In this document: in pieces, positions 49,701 through 61,510 of the stretch
Layout: every line of letters begins with the position of its first letter
How positions within the stretch are numbered: the first letter of the stretch is position 1
DNA from: Anaspis maculata
Lineage: Eukaryota > Arthropoda > Insecta > Coleoptera > Scraptiidae
Length of the DNA: 64,000 nt
Assembly (NCBI GenBank): GCA_949128115.1
Contig: OX421963.1
Span: 56,229,306-56,293,305 of the forward strand
Reading direction: 5' to 3'
Notes under the pieces: generated by a model
Seen by the model: the letters and a program-made list of their open reading frames with translations, nothing else
Told to the model about the DNA's origin: nothing
Databases searched by the model: none
Translations under genes and position numbers: made by a program

Positions 49701-49754
49701 AATCAGAGTTTACACCACATCGGTATCTCTTTTTTTCGAGGAGTTATCCTGGGT

Positions 49755-49835
49755 ACGGACGGACGGATGGACGGAAAAAGTGAAGCTAAAAGCGCCTCTT
49801 TATAATTTTTTGGGGAACTGCGCCAAAAGTGAGAT
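49755..49835 (+). repeat. Module shared with the foldback flank at 34.4 kb
   Basis: GGACGGACGGATGGACGG is followed by AGTGAAGCTAAAAGCGCCTC and a T-rich run, ending AACTGCGCCAAAAG. The inverse of the same series lies at 34435-34500. The module therefore ends or begins two otherwise different repeats. Confidence 0.6.
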
Positions 49836-50509
49836 ACGAATTTACAATACAAAATATTTGGATTAGTACTGAAACTAAGAATTATAATAATTATTGTATC
49901 GTTATCAATCTAGATTTATGTGAAATATAATGAGTGCTGCTCCATATATACTCAACATCCGTTCTGATTACGGTTTGGATTTTCCTAGTGCAAGGTCTTA
50001 TCTTTCAATGGCTATAACGTCATTGTTAATTCAGACATATTCATTATTAGACAGTTTGCGGTTTTCACGTGCATGACGTGACGTATGTACGACGTAATCC
50101 CAAATGTAACGCAAAATCTGGATCGTAACCCAGGGCGAACTTTTTAGTTACCTATACAACGAAGAAACTGTGAATTATTAAGTATTCCTCAGCAGAGCTC
50201 TAAGTCACCCTGTTACGGAGGAGATTTGACTTTTTCTGTTGCGTCGTACCGTTGGATGTCAGGAGCACTATAATATTACATGCATACATTTTTTTTGTCC
50301 AAAAAAGTGACATAGCCATGAAGGAGCCCTTACCAGTACATCCGTCATGAAGCTAGGAGCCAAGGTTTTTATTCTAGAATAAGGTCATAACCTCAATGGA
50401 GCCCAAAAAACTTTGTCGCTTTTTTTTCTATTGACAGATATTTTGATGTATGTAACATTATACTTCTGATGGTATGAGCGCGCGTGGAGATCGCAAAATG
50501 CTCAAGTAT

Positions 50510-51253
50510 TATACAGGGTGGCGCAGGTTATCAAATCAATAATTTATCATTCGATGGTCCATCGAAAACACCCTCGACATGCATAATTTTATTTGTTCCA
50601 AAACGCTTCCTAACGAAGATACAGCTCTTCAAAGTTCAGTTTTGAGAATTTTTTTGCGATAACTCTCAGGACATCAAAGTGATTTTGACCTGGTACAAAT
50701 ATTCATGAAATAAGATACCCAGCACTTGACACAGACAACTTTTGTCAAAAGTTGGCCACCGCCATTGGCCAGTGGCGTAGGTACGGGGAGAGGGTTATTT
50801 CGTTTCTCCCGCCCAATTTTCTACGCCACTGGATCTTTTTGAAAAATGATACTTTTTTGAAATTCCTTGTTCAATTTAGAAAAAAAGTTACTATTCAAAA
50901 TTTTGAGTTGAGGCTTCGTCTACGAGATAATTGAGTTATCAGACTGGACTGATAACAAAAATAAAAAGAGATACCCCGCGAGGCCGGGAATTGGATAGTT
51001 TGGTTGTGTAGATTATCTGTCCTTGATTTTTTTTTCTATAAAAATAGTTCGTCTGAGTTTTTGAAAGCAGGAGGGTAAAAAATAGTACAATTATATTTTC
51101 CGCAACGTTTCGCCGACTAATGACGGCTTCGTCAGGCGAATATTACGTATAAAAAATTGATAAGAGTGTAAAATCAAAATTATGCATTTCAACATTTTTT
51201 ATGGACCATCGAATGGTGAATGATTGCTACTATAGCTTGGACCACCCTGTATA
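50510..51253. mobile_element. CAGGGTGG-ended TIR element, 0.74 kb
   Basis: The termini TATACAGGGTGG and CCACCCTGTATA are inverted. About 45 bases in, TCATTCGATGGTCCAT on the left pairs with ATGGACCATCGAATGG on the right. TA at the edges suggests a TA duplication. Inside, at 50767-50833, a tiny palindrome with CAGTGGCGTAG / CTACGCCACTG ends resembles the hAT MITE at 48691 and may be a nested deletion derivative. Confidence 0.7.
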
Positions 51254-51857
51254 ACTGAACATTGAATAATACGCTTCGTATTCTTGTCCTTGGGTATAAT
51301 CGATTGAGTTTGAGAGATTTTGAGAGAGAGAAAATTTCAGCACATAGCAAGAATTTCATTTCTTCAACATGGGTACCGACCTGTCCGCAAATAATAAATA
51401 ATAATAAAAAGTGTACAAGCGGAATTTTTCCTCTATCAACTCCCGATTCTTAAGAAATGGATTTCTCAGCGAAAACACGTCCATTTCATTACGAGGGGAG
51501 GGGGACATCTAAGACACATATTGTTAAACTGTCATCTTCAATTCCTTCGCCCCCAACTCACTCTACTTTCAAATTTCGAATAGCATCATCTTCCTTGTGA
51601 CGTATCAAGTTGAAGGTAATAAAATTGTTTCTAGGGGAGTATCATCAAGCATCAAGAGATATAGGAATTGACAAAGTGTTACGAGCGGCGATTCCCGTGC
51701 ATTTTGGTAAACACGCGATCTTTCTAGAGTCTTCCATTATTGGGTTGCAGTGTACAAGTGCGGAGCGTTTTAGTGCTTTCTTTTTAATGGTATACGTAAT
51801 GGCTTGCCAATTGAAACTGAATCGGAAACTTGAACGGCTGATCAGAAAACATCAGCC

Positions 51858-52150
51858 GAATTGGCGGCGGTGCCGGCTCTAGAACAGTAGAATTATATGC
51901 GAAATGTGTGGAATTTTTCGGGAGTTGAGTCGTCGCGAAATCGTATGCCGGATCACTGTGGAAACTACTAAAGAACGCATGGAACATTTGAGATGAATTA
52001 GTAGAACCTATCATAAGGCATCAATGGTCGGCTCACAGGCAGTTATGAATTGGAATTTGGAATAAGTAAATAACTGTTGGCGTGTATTTATTGTAGTACG
52101 CAGTGATAAACAGTGTGTATTTCAAAACGATCGTCTCAATTATATTCGGA
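51858..52150 (-). repeat. Putative LTR-like family, inverted copy
   Basis: On the minus strand: ATAATTGAGACGATCG, ACACACTGTTTATCACTGCG, ACAATAAATACACGCCAACA, then CACAGTGATCCGGCATACGA, and finally GAGCCGGCACCGCCGCCAATT. The last two link the fragments at 24060 and 45615 into one family. No coding remnants are recognised. Confidence 0.5.
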
Positions 52151-53995
52151 TCCGTACGCGAAATACGTATTAATATTTTTGGGCGGGCTTGGGCGCCTTG
52201 AAAAAAAGAAATTTCTCACCAGGTGCAGGTCTGCGATTTGAATCAGGAAAAAGCGAAATTCGCAGGATTTTTGGAACATTCATGCAGTGAAGTCTGTCGG
52301 ATGGCTCAAAGCTCCCGCTGAATGATTCTCGCACCTTCAAAAATGAATAACCGACCATTAGATTTTGCACAAAATTTCCATGGAAATTCTTGCATTCTCA
52401 ACAATAGCCGCTTATTCTGTTCCGCTGAGCCCAAGCCTATTTCTATATTTCAAAATGTTGCATAAGATTTAAGTATTGAAAACAATGAAAGTTAGTCCAG
52501 TTCTTTTTTTTTTGTTGCCGAAATGATTATTGGCCGAGTACCTGGTGTTTGAAAGTCAAGACCAGGTATTTATTCAATGAATTGGAGGAAATAACAGAGG
52601 CGTGGGCATTAGTCCGAATCTTTGATCAAGCCTAGCGGCGCCGGTACACACCAGACTCAGAGCCACACAGGACGCGGGACGCTTTGAAAAACGGCCCTGT
52701 TCCTTCGTAATTGACTTTTGTTTGCAACAATGCTTACAACAAGATATCTCGAACACAACAACACTAATCCTCGACATAAAACAGTACGGGGCGACGCGCA
52801 TTACAAAAGTATTTAGCTCCACAACGAGAGCCCGATATGTCTGCGTACATAAATCGTCATTTGAATAATGTGTGGGATTTACACGTACGGCACTTCACGA
52901 TAAATCACAGAAAAATGTGTTTCATGTTATCAGTTCTTTTTGTTTTGAAATATTGCCCTTTTAAGCGATGCGGGTAATTTGAAAAAATTGACCGGCTAGC
53001 GTCACGCCCGCCTGGTTTGGTGCGTGTCATGTTAGGGGCAAGGATAAATTTTTCAGCAAGCTTTATGCTGCACATAGGTGTTGCATCACCGGGTCTGGTC
53101 ATTCATGGGTGTGTAAATGTGTGTGTGAGAGGTAGATTTTGTCCTATTACGTGTGACAGTCGATGCAAACCGTAATTCTACATAAATATCGGCACTATTC
53201 CAAAATCTAAATGAGATGTTAGTTTATAAACTAATTGACCGGCTGTACATATAGACTTCACAATGCCAATTATCCAGTTTGCATGTTAAACACGTGATGT
53301 TGCTAATGTCTGGAAAGTGGAAACTGTTCTCCACCACACGAATGAGTTTCTAGCTCTACTCTAGCTACCTATGCTTATCTAATTTCACTAGATGAGCAAG
53401 TTAGCTTCGTAAATAAACAAAATTAGCTAAAAAAAAACAAAATTGTAATGAATGATGAGGGTCTTTTCTCCTCAAGAAGTTTAGTTTATTCAGTATGCAG
53501 TTGTTTCGATCTTGATTGTAAATTTTTTTCATTTTTAATTTTTTCATTTTTTCATTTTCATTTTTGACATCGAGTTACACCAAGTCTTTCATACCTTTTC
53601 GCGCTTCTTTACAAACAAACTGGTCAATTCAAGTGCGGTCACATAATTTTTCCTACGACCACCTACGAAAGTGACCACTTTCACACACTATAGTAGGCCC
53701 GAAAGTTGTCAATTACGTCAACCTACCCAACCTGTGCGTTATGAGCCGTGCGTTATTATAACGCACAGTTCATTCGGACCACGAAACAATACGAATTTAA
53801 ACGACGATTTAATCACAATTTCGAAAAACCGGCTTTCAACCACTCTAACTCTGATTCACAAACCAACAATAATTCGCACCTACAGGACTGGCCTCAGTTA
53901 TGTCCTCTCAACCAAGTATGGGTTTGACATGCTTATAATAACCTTATCGAAGGCCTATCCCTTGCAGTGAGATGTATAAAAATAAAAATCCTACA
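52151..53995. other. No recognised feature (about 1.8 kb)
   Basis: Short ORFs, A- and T-rich low-complexity runs near 53520-53570, and no repeat matched elsewhere in the window. Confidence 0.3.
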
Positions 53996-53997
53996 TA

Positions 53998-54834
53998 TTA
54001 TCCGTTTCACCCTTATTTGCCACACAGGAAGCCATGATATTAGTTTATTAGGTTGAGCATACTTACTGACGACAGCTCATGAATTGATTGACAAAGTCAA
54101 ATCATAAGATGATGCCGAAAATTATTCCGCACAAGACAAAAATGCAAGTTCTGCGGCATATCCCAGTATATTAAACGCCTGCAACTGAACATGGCCCAAA
54201 ACATGGCAGTGGGTGAAGTCGCGTTTGGGGGTAAATACGGGGTGTTTATAAGAGTCTGTGATCGCGGCAGGCATGGGTCAGGCCGAAAAACGCAGTAACA
54301 GGCGCAATTGTAGTTATCGAAAGCGGATTCCAAAGGCAATGCGATCACAGACATTTATAAACACCCGGTACAAACCTACCTCAAAACCTACGGTTCCTTT
54401 ACTCTCAGCTCAAGTTTGACTTGGATGAGCCAAGAAATTTACGTTTTGGTTCATGGACAGGGAGCTGGTGCCTAAAAACCTAGTCCACCTTGCTTCCTGT
54501 CCATCACCTCCGTAAAAGCTCATAGTTTTGTTCCCAATTATGATGCATCCAAGACCTGGTAGTACTACGAATAATTACAGTGTTCAGGGGGTCAAGATTT
54601 CGCTCCAGAATCTTGAAAAACCATTCACCTGCACCTGCCGCGACATTTTTTATCGCTTTTGCCGGGCTAGGCTCCCGGTCCGAATTTTCTTCCACGGTGC
54701 GGCGTCATCCACGTGTCAGACTGTCAGAGCCACATAACCTCCACTGCGTGAAACCACCTGTGGGTCTCAGGCGTACCAATGTGACTGAAATTTTTCATAT
54801 CTTGCTGGGTGGCAAATAAGGGTGAAACGGATAA
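53998..54834 (+). mobile_element. TA-inserting element, copy B
   Basis: It has the same ends as copy A (TTATCCGTTTCACC / GGTGAAACGGATAA) with TA on both sides. The left part (to 54220) and the right part (from about 54655, including CACTGCGTGAAACCAC) match copy A. The middle differs: it holds a nested MITE (54236-54370). A CATGGACAGGGAGCTGGTGC segment at 54452-54471 is also found at the tip of the foldback at 61673. Confidence 0.75.
54236..54370. mobile_element. Nested TA MITE, 135 bp
   Basis: The ends TACGGGGTGTTTATAA and TTATAAACACCCGGTA are inverted and extend through GTCTGTGATCGC / GCGATCACAGAC. TA lies at both tips. It interrupts sequence that is continuous in copy A of the host element. 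Confidence 0.75.
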
Positions 54835-55224
54835 TAATTTCCTTTCAACAACAGTAATTGTAAAGTTATGAATGAAATTCTCACCTACACTTATAAAGCA
54901 GGATAATTCTTTGGTAGCAAGACAAATGTGACCACAAAAGATTAAATGGGAGTCTATTCAGAAATCTTGAGCTGCACCAGCCCCATCCAATACACCTAAA
55001 TACTTTGAATCAAGTTAACATACTAAAATTTCAAAATGACGGTTGAAATGTCACTAATTTCATTATTGGATTTTCAATTTTTTCACAAGGAGACGTTGTT
55101 AATAAATGAAGTCCCATACACCTGCTGATGACCAAAACGTACCTTTCCCGGCTGGTAGCCGGGGTCTTAGGTCGCTACTGCCCTTCAAAGGATAAAATAA
55201 ATTGTTCGTGTCCTTTATTAATGA

Positions 55225-55370
55225 CGGTTTTGGCCGGCCGACGAAAATCTCCTAATAGCTTGATGGTGAGAGACGCCACCTCCGACCTTACCTGCTGCAA
55301 CAGGCGCCGCGAGGCGTGTGTCCAGCAGGCTCGAGTTCGATTCCTGCGATTCCTCAAATTTTTTCCATGA
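55225..55370 (+). mobile_element. Possible tRNA-derived SINE or tRNA relic
   Basis: An A-box-like TAGCTTGATGGTGAGAG (55255) is followed, after a stretch that would include a long variable arm, by a consensus B box GAGTTCGATTCC and a CCTGCGATTCC end. The spacing of about 70 bases is long for a standard tRNA, so a SINE head derived from a Leu/Ser-type tRNA is likelier. Tail and target duplication were not resolved. Confidence 0.45.
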
Positions 55371-55879
55371 AAAAGATAATTTTTCATATTTTGAAAGTAC
55401 CTAATCTAAATTTGAAAGACTGGTTTTCGATGGGATTCTTGATTTTTTTGCGATAATTCGGTGTACCGCTCGCTTATAAGATGCTCATGCATAACAACAG
55501 CCACAGGTAGGCTTGGTCAGAAAATAGCGGTGTTTTTCAAGAAAAAATTGAAAATTGTGATTTTTTTTTGAAAATCTCAATTTTTGAAAATTTGAAATAT
55601 ATACATACACATTTTCTTCATAAACCCATTGAAAATTACCCTTAGTTATGTAATTATCATTCATCCACTGGTTTTTATAAAATCTATGTTTACAGAAGAA
55701 CACGAAAATGACGTCTTAATTTGAATGTAATTATCTCCCGGTCGTGGAAAAGATAGTGTACGTAACTCGCCGTAAAGTGTCTTACTTTCATTCGTGTGAT
55801 ATCTGCACTCGGCTGCGCCTCGTGCATCAACTTACACACTCACGCGTAATGTGTCACTTTCCGTACTTGTTACGTAATG

Positions 55880-56003
55880 TACCATGCGATCAACAAAATT
55901 CGGAATTGAGGTAGGCTGTGACCTGGTCAAATTTCAGGATGTCAAGCTGCTTTCGGCTAGAGCACAGCCTACTTCAATTCCTAATTTTGTTGATCGCATG
56001 GTA
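55880..56003 (+). mobile_element. 125-bp palindromic MITE, copy 3 of 4
   Basis: TA plus CCATGCGATC tips lead into arms CAACAAAATTCGGAATTGA and TCAATTCCTAATTTTGTTG. The core is bounded by AGGCTGTGACCTGG and GAGCACAGCCT. The core keeps AAGCTGC and TTCGGCTAGAG in common with copy 1. Confidence 0.85.
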
Positions 56004-56076
56004 CTATTTTCATGTGGGTATGTGAATTATTTATTGACATTGTCACTGTCATTGACATTGTAATGAAAAAAAATTA

Positions 56077-56311
56077 GAGTTGACGGCACACCACAGGAAC
56101 CTGTGGGCGGGGCTCAACAGAAAAACAAAAATCGTTTTGGACGAGTCCGTGTGTTGAAATAGGGGAAGCTACACCGTCAGCTGGAGCGGTGGACCATTAC
56201 AAGGTCACAGGTGAACCTAAAATCCCACTGCAAGTCTAGGTGCACCACTAAATGAGCTCAGTTCGCGCAGTTAGGCTCCGCCCACAGGTCCCTGTGGTGT
56301 GCCGTCAACTC
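56077..56311. mobile_element. TA MITE with 38-bp inverted ends
   Basis: GAGTTGACGGCACACCACAG and CTGTGGTGTGCCGTCAACTC are perfect inverses and continue through CTGTGGGCGGGGC / GCTCCGCCCACAG. TA flanks both ends (56075-56076, 56312-56313). The very small divergence of the ends suggests recent activity. There is no ORF. Confidence 0.8.
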
Positions 56312-56313
56312 TA

Positions 56314-57469
56314 TCTTGAATGGTTGGAACGTGGTATTCCGATCGCTCACTGTTGACTCAACCTGTACAATTATACTTGGGCGTTTTGATAACGTTTATA
56401 TTCTCTTTTACGTTTTGTTAGTACTCTGATGGCACCGTCTCAGTATATCGTCTTTCTTTTTCAAGGAGAATCATTCCTGTTACCAATCAGGTGAGTAATA
56501 CCAGGCAAGTAGGTATTGTTGCATGGAAGATCGGATTCTACCATTATCTCCCTGACTACGACAATGATGGCTTGCCCATCGGACTGCTTTGAAATTATGT
56601 CGCCTCAATTACTCGATCCTCAATCGTCTTTCAAGAAATGTTTGAGGCAACCATATCCGTCCACAGACAATGACAGTAGGTATAGCCTCTTGAGTGAGAA
56701 CCTGCAGTTTGACGGCCCAGAATTCAGCTGACAGCTTCGAGCGATATTCAGGGTAGACTTCCGAAAGCTGTATTTTAGTAACCGTTTACTGCACAGTAGT
56801 GGCTGTGGCATCATTTTGTTCAAAATTAAACGATCCTCAATTTAACTACATGACATTTTGTACGAAGAATCACACTTTACGAGTTAATCAGGAAAAATGG
56901 TCGATGTAAACGAGTTTTCAACTTCTTCAGTTTTTTACCATAGTTCCGGAGGTTACACAAGGTCGCAAATTTGAATTCTTCATTAGGACTCCCAAGTTAA
57001 CTAATATCAAAAAGAAAATTTTCTGTGGGACCTTTTGCAAGCATATGTCTATTTTTAGCTTCCCGCTACTGGCCTATAACTACGAAATTGGGAGAATTCA
57101 TATAAAATATGTTCTTCTATTTTGTGTTCATAAGAGAGTCATTGCGATACGCAAATGACGTCATTCACGTATCGTAAGAAGCTCCATTTTGATACTGAAG
57201 CCACCCGCATTTGGCGGGCTGAAAATATTCCGGAGGAAAATAATTCAAAGCCGTGAAATCGAGGTATGAGAATGTGAATATTCAGAGTCAAGGCATCATT
57301 AAAAGATGTCGCTAGCTATTTAATTCATTCGTGTAAATCCCGCAAAGCTCTATAACATAATTTACTGGCCCATCATCGACATTCAACAACCGCTCCTGCT
57401 TGACGCCCGACGAAATGGTTAATTGGTGCATATGAAGTAAAGCACCCGCACATCAACCAGTTAGTTGCT
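56314..57469. other. No recognised feature
   Basis: Short ORFs only. No motif or repeat shared with other parts of the window was found. Confidence 0.3.
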
Positions 57470-60087
57470 GCCGTACTCCTGCCGTGTTGACGTTCCGCCC
57501 GCCGCCCGCCAGCTACCATCCGATTCACACGTGTCAGCACCGCCGGTCGCATTCTCCAGCGCACTTCTCAGATTACCTGAGCTGTGTATACACCGTTCGC
57601 GATCGTTCTGGATGCAATAAAATATTCCGAATTGCTGGGAATGGAGGATATCGCCGGAGATTGACCGTGGTACCTGGACCAATCCTCCTGGGCTGCCGTC
57701 CGCTCCCGACTTGTCACGTCCGCTGCCGAGTGCTTCTGCGGGCCTGTTGGCGAAGAGTTTTAGTCCCCTTCGAGGAAGCTGAGTTAGAACCCGTTTATGT
57801 TGCGTCGCGACCCTCCTAGAGGCCGAAGCGTCGAAGCCCCAATGATGAGTCCCAGCCCACTTGGAAAATGACGAGTCGATTTCCCCCGGCTGATGTGTCT
57901 CAAAGGCCCCCTGGAGAAAGCCGAGTTGGAACCCTTCGGAGTCGTGTTTTGGTCCCCTTGGGGGCACGCTGAGTCGAGAACCCTCCAGGTTGAGTTTTGA
58001 CCCTCCGAGAGACTGATGAGTTGCTTCCCCCGTTGAGTTGCAACCCGTCTCTAGGATGTCGAGTCAGAGCCCTTGGACGTTGAGTCTTGATCCGCCTTCA
58101 GGTGTCGAGTCAGAGCCCTCCGACGATGAGTTCCAGCCCTTTTTCCAGGTCGATGTGCCAAGACCCTTCCGGTGTTGAGTTTCGGCCCTTCTCCAAGTCG
58201 TAGAGTTGGGACCCGTTGACGAAGTGTTTCGAACCCCCTCCAGGATGCTGAGTCGCGTTCCCTCCACGGTGAGTTCTAGCCCACCTCGAGGATGTCGAGT
58301 TGAAACCCCTAAATGAACCAGGCCCGATAGAAATGAGGTCTCTCGTTTCGGTATCTCGTGTGGCGGAGTGATGACCTCGACGAGCGGGAGGTTAGTCTTG
58401 GTGAGTTGGGATAGTTGCTTACGGTTAGGCTTTGTCGTGAAAAATGTATGATGGGGCTCACGCGTGCGTTCTGAATCTGCCTGCACGTGCTGGTGTCTGC
58501 GCTACTGTCTGCCGTCAGGTACAGCCACTGGCAAGCCTCGTCCTTTGTTGGATACCTTCATAGAAAGGTATTCGCGCTCTTGGGCCCTCTGGACTGGGCT
58601 TTGTGACTGCGGTACTCAGAGCACCGGACCTAGTGGGTTAGGTCTGGAAACTCGCGGGTGAGCTTCCTCTGCGTTTTTGAAGCTCCTAGTTATTCGGAAA
58701 ATGTAAATTTTGAGAACTACGTGAAAAATCAAGTAATTGAAATAAAATAGAATCGCGTTTGTATCGGGGTTCGGACCCTGCCGTAGAGTCGCAATTGTTG
58801 ATCGGATTGATGGACACCCCCCCCCCCCCTTGAAACTAATAATTTTGTTTTAGCGCCACGACAGTTCCGGATATTTCCATGTAGAGTTGTCCCGGGAATG
58901 GGAACGTTCTTATTCAAAACTGATGAATTCATGCCGGTACCCAGCGACGCCACCGTTCAGATAGGGACTTTGTAAAAATGAATTGTTATTAGGGCTCGAT
59001 CAGGAATAGTGTAGACGGCGATTATTTCGCGTTAGGGCAAAGATTATTTCGACGCCTCTCCGCATCGGCTTTTCGACGAACACCCTGTGTAGTCAATTCT
59101 CTGCGTTTTGTTTTTCCTGACTGCGGCCTTTTCTCACAAATTACTAAACAACAACGAACTAGCGCGTATACGGGGTGGCTCAAAACGTTCTTCACATTAA
59201 ATTAGTACCCTGACTTGAGTAATTGTTTCGCGTACACCATCGGTTCGAAAGTTTTTGGAAGGGCGAAATTTGGTTCAACATTTCCGGTTATAGGCACTTT
59301 CGATCATGGGAATCTTTCTGAGCGTTGGGGGCAATTCACGGCGAAAACAGGTTTAAAGCCCCCACAAAGGCCAGCCATATCCAATCCCTTCCAAACGGGC
59401 AAAAGAGAACCATAGCCCAAAAAGAGCGTTAGCCTTTGAAAAGAGGCTCCACAAAAAGGGGGCCACCGCACACACCGGCCCACAAATCTTAGATTGCATT
59501 CGTGGTCGAAGTCACTCTTCTCTTTGCAGTGCCTTGAAGCCGGGCCTAACCCTAACATAACCTCTAACACTAACATAAATGTTGGATCTGATTTGGCCAC
59601 AAAAAAAACTTTGAGCCGCGAAAGCCAGCCAGAATTAAATGTCGGTCAAGGTGTAGAGTCAGGTGTTCGTCGGAGGGTTGGGGTGTTGGGACGTCTGAAA
59701 TAATTAGGGGAAAGTTACCTCTTCGGTAATAGGGTAGATCACTTCGATAATTTAGCCTGCGATGTGAAGGTAGGACTAGGTATAGGAGCGAGCCATTATT
59801 TAAACATTTTGAATTGTACATAGAGGTCAATAGATTGATGTTACGTTAAAATTTTATATTGTGTCTTATTGCGTTCAAACTTGTAGTCAGACCTGTCTCA
59901 ACAATCTCGAGAACTCTATAATCGAACAACAAGAAGAGAGGCCCAACGGGATGTCGTCCTGATACTAGATGATCATCGGCCAAGCGGTTCCAAAAGCGGG
60001 AAAAGTGATTTAATTCAAATAAGTTGAATTAAATGCCAGTATAATGGGTTGCCTACCCATTCAGGGGCCAAGACGATAGCTGGGGTC
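57470..60087 (-). mobile_element. Unclassified element with minisatellite, copy B
   Basis: Reverse-oriented homologue of 41755-43490, longer by about 0.9 kb. The ~50-base tandem array is longer here (about 57770-58300, with recurring GTCGAGTC and GTTGAGT segments). About 340 bases at 58985-59325 have no counterpart in copy A. A run of 13 C sits at 58817-58829. CTAACCCTAACATAACCTC near 59546 is shared with copy A, so it belongs to the element and is not telomeric. Confidence 0.6.
58064..58486 (-). CDS. ORF of the minisatellite element, copy B
   Basis: A 140-codon ORF starting MQADSERTREPHHTF. It shares HEIPKRE.S-LSGL and HPRGG segments with copy A (42869-43210). Its second half is built of ~16-residue units from the minisatellite (ETQHRKGLGTSTW, then GWNSSSEGSDSTPEGGS). 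It has no domain that I recognise. The 16-residue period rests on repeats of about 48-51 bases, near a multiple of three, so an open frame may persist without selection. Confidence 0.3.
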   Translation of the reverse strand: MQADSERTREPHHTFFTTKPNRKQLSQLTKTNLPLVEVITPPHEIPKRETSFLSGLVHLGVSTRHPRGGLELTVEGTRLSILEGVRNTSSTGPNSTTWRRAETQHRKGLGTSTWKKGWNSSSEGSDSTPEGGSRLNVQGL

Positions 60088-60343
60088 GTTTCAATACGCA
60101 TTTTTTAATTCCCAAATGTTGACAATATCAGCGGCCATGACATCGACATGACAGCACTCACTGACAGAAGAGACTATTCGGAAAAATACGGCTCATTTCT
60201 GATGATAAACTGTGCTTTCACCATCAAGAGCAATTCCCAACAATTTTGTTAGCAGAAGCACATATTTCACATTTTTTTATTGGAAAAAAGCATGGAATAT
60301 AAAATTGTACTTAAAAACTTGAGTACTTATGTACTCAAAATTG

Positions 60344-61392
60344 TATCAGGGTGTTCGGGTTTGGCTATTACGAACTTCGAGGGATGATTCCCCTTCAAAA
60401 ATAAAGCCGAAAGAACAAAAAACTCATGGTCCTAAAATGCTTCCTTAAAAAGATACAGGGTGTTAAAGTTGACTTTTTTAAATGGTTTTTTCACCGTAAC
60501 TTTTGAACCGTTGAACCGATTTTAATCAAATTTCAATCAAAGTTCAGTCAAATGAGTCTCCATCGAATAATAATACCACAATTTATCAAAAATTTCTAGG
60601 GACGTAGATAATAGGGGACTGTCCCCTATTTCTGCCCCTATTTTTATCTACCTCAATTATTTTTTAGAATTGTTAATATTTTCGGATTCTGCGTTCAATT
60701 TAGAAGAAAAAGTTACTCTTGCAAAATTTTGATTAGAGGCTTTATTTCCGTGATATTTGGGTCTGAAACTTTGGAAAACGCCTCGAAATCGCGACTTTCA
60801 AAGGCTTAAAAATTAAAATCCAAGAAAACTCATGATTCCTCAACTGGAATAAGTTTTCTAGATCGCTTAGGTTGATTTACTGCCATTTTCGGCTAAGAAA
60901 CGAGGCGTTTTCAGAGAAAAACAATTTGGGCTCTGGAAAGTGGTGATTTCGAGATGTTTTCCAAAGTTTAAAAACCAAATATCTGGGAAATGAGGCCTCT
61001 AATCAAAATTTTGCAAGAAAAACTTTTTCTTCTAAATTGAACATAGAATCCGAAAATATCATCAATTTAAAAAAATAATTAGGGGAGATAAAAATAGGGG
61101 CGAAAATAGGAGACAGTTCCCTATTATCCACGCCCCCAGGAATCTTTGATGGATTGTGGTATTATTATTCGATGGAGACTCAGTTGACTAAACTTTGGTT
61201 AAAATTTTATCAAAATCGGTTCATTGGTTAAAAAGTTACGGTGAAAAAACGATTTGAAAAAGTTGACTTCAACACCCTTCATCTTTTTAAGGAAGCATTT
61301 TAGGACCATGAGTTTTTTGTTCTTTCGGCTTTATTTTTGAAGGGGAATCATCGCTCAAAGTTTGTAATAGCCAAACCCGAACACCCTGTATA
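60344..61392. mobile_element. Large palindrome, 1.05 kb, CAGGGTG ends
   Basis: The ends ATCAGGGTGTTCGGGTTTGG and CCAAACCCGAACACCCTGTA begin arms of about 480 bp. The arms mirror each other block by block: GAAAGAACAAAAAACTCATGG, AGATACAGGGTGT versus ACACCCTTCATCT, CATCGAATAATAATACC, GGGGACTGTCCCC, TTTAGAAGAAAAAGTT. Mismatches are scattered. The central gap is only about 60-80 bases near 60860. No ORF. It could fold into a very long hairpin if transcribed. Confidence 0.8.
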
Positions 61393-61510
61393 ACACACGT
61401 TTTATGAGACCTATTGTCACACTCATCAATTGAATCACTGCTCGCTTCGCTCCTCGTGCTTTAAAGTGACGCGTGTGACAATACGATGTCTTGTAAAACT
61501 TGTATTATAA

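Noticed and set aside
59546..59572. CCTAAC-like repeats as a telomere relic
   Set aside because: Only two or three imperfect units, and the same sequence occurs inside copy A of the minisatellite element.
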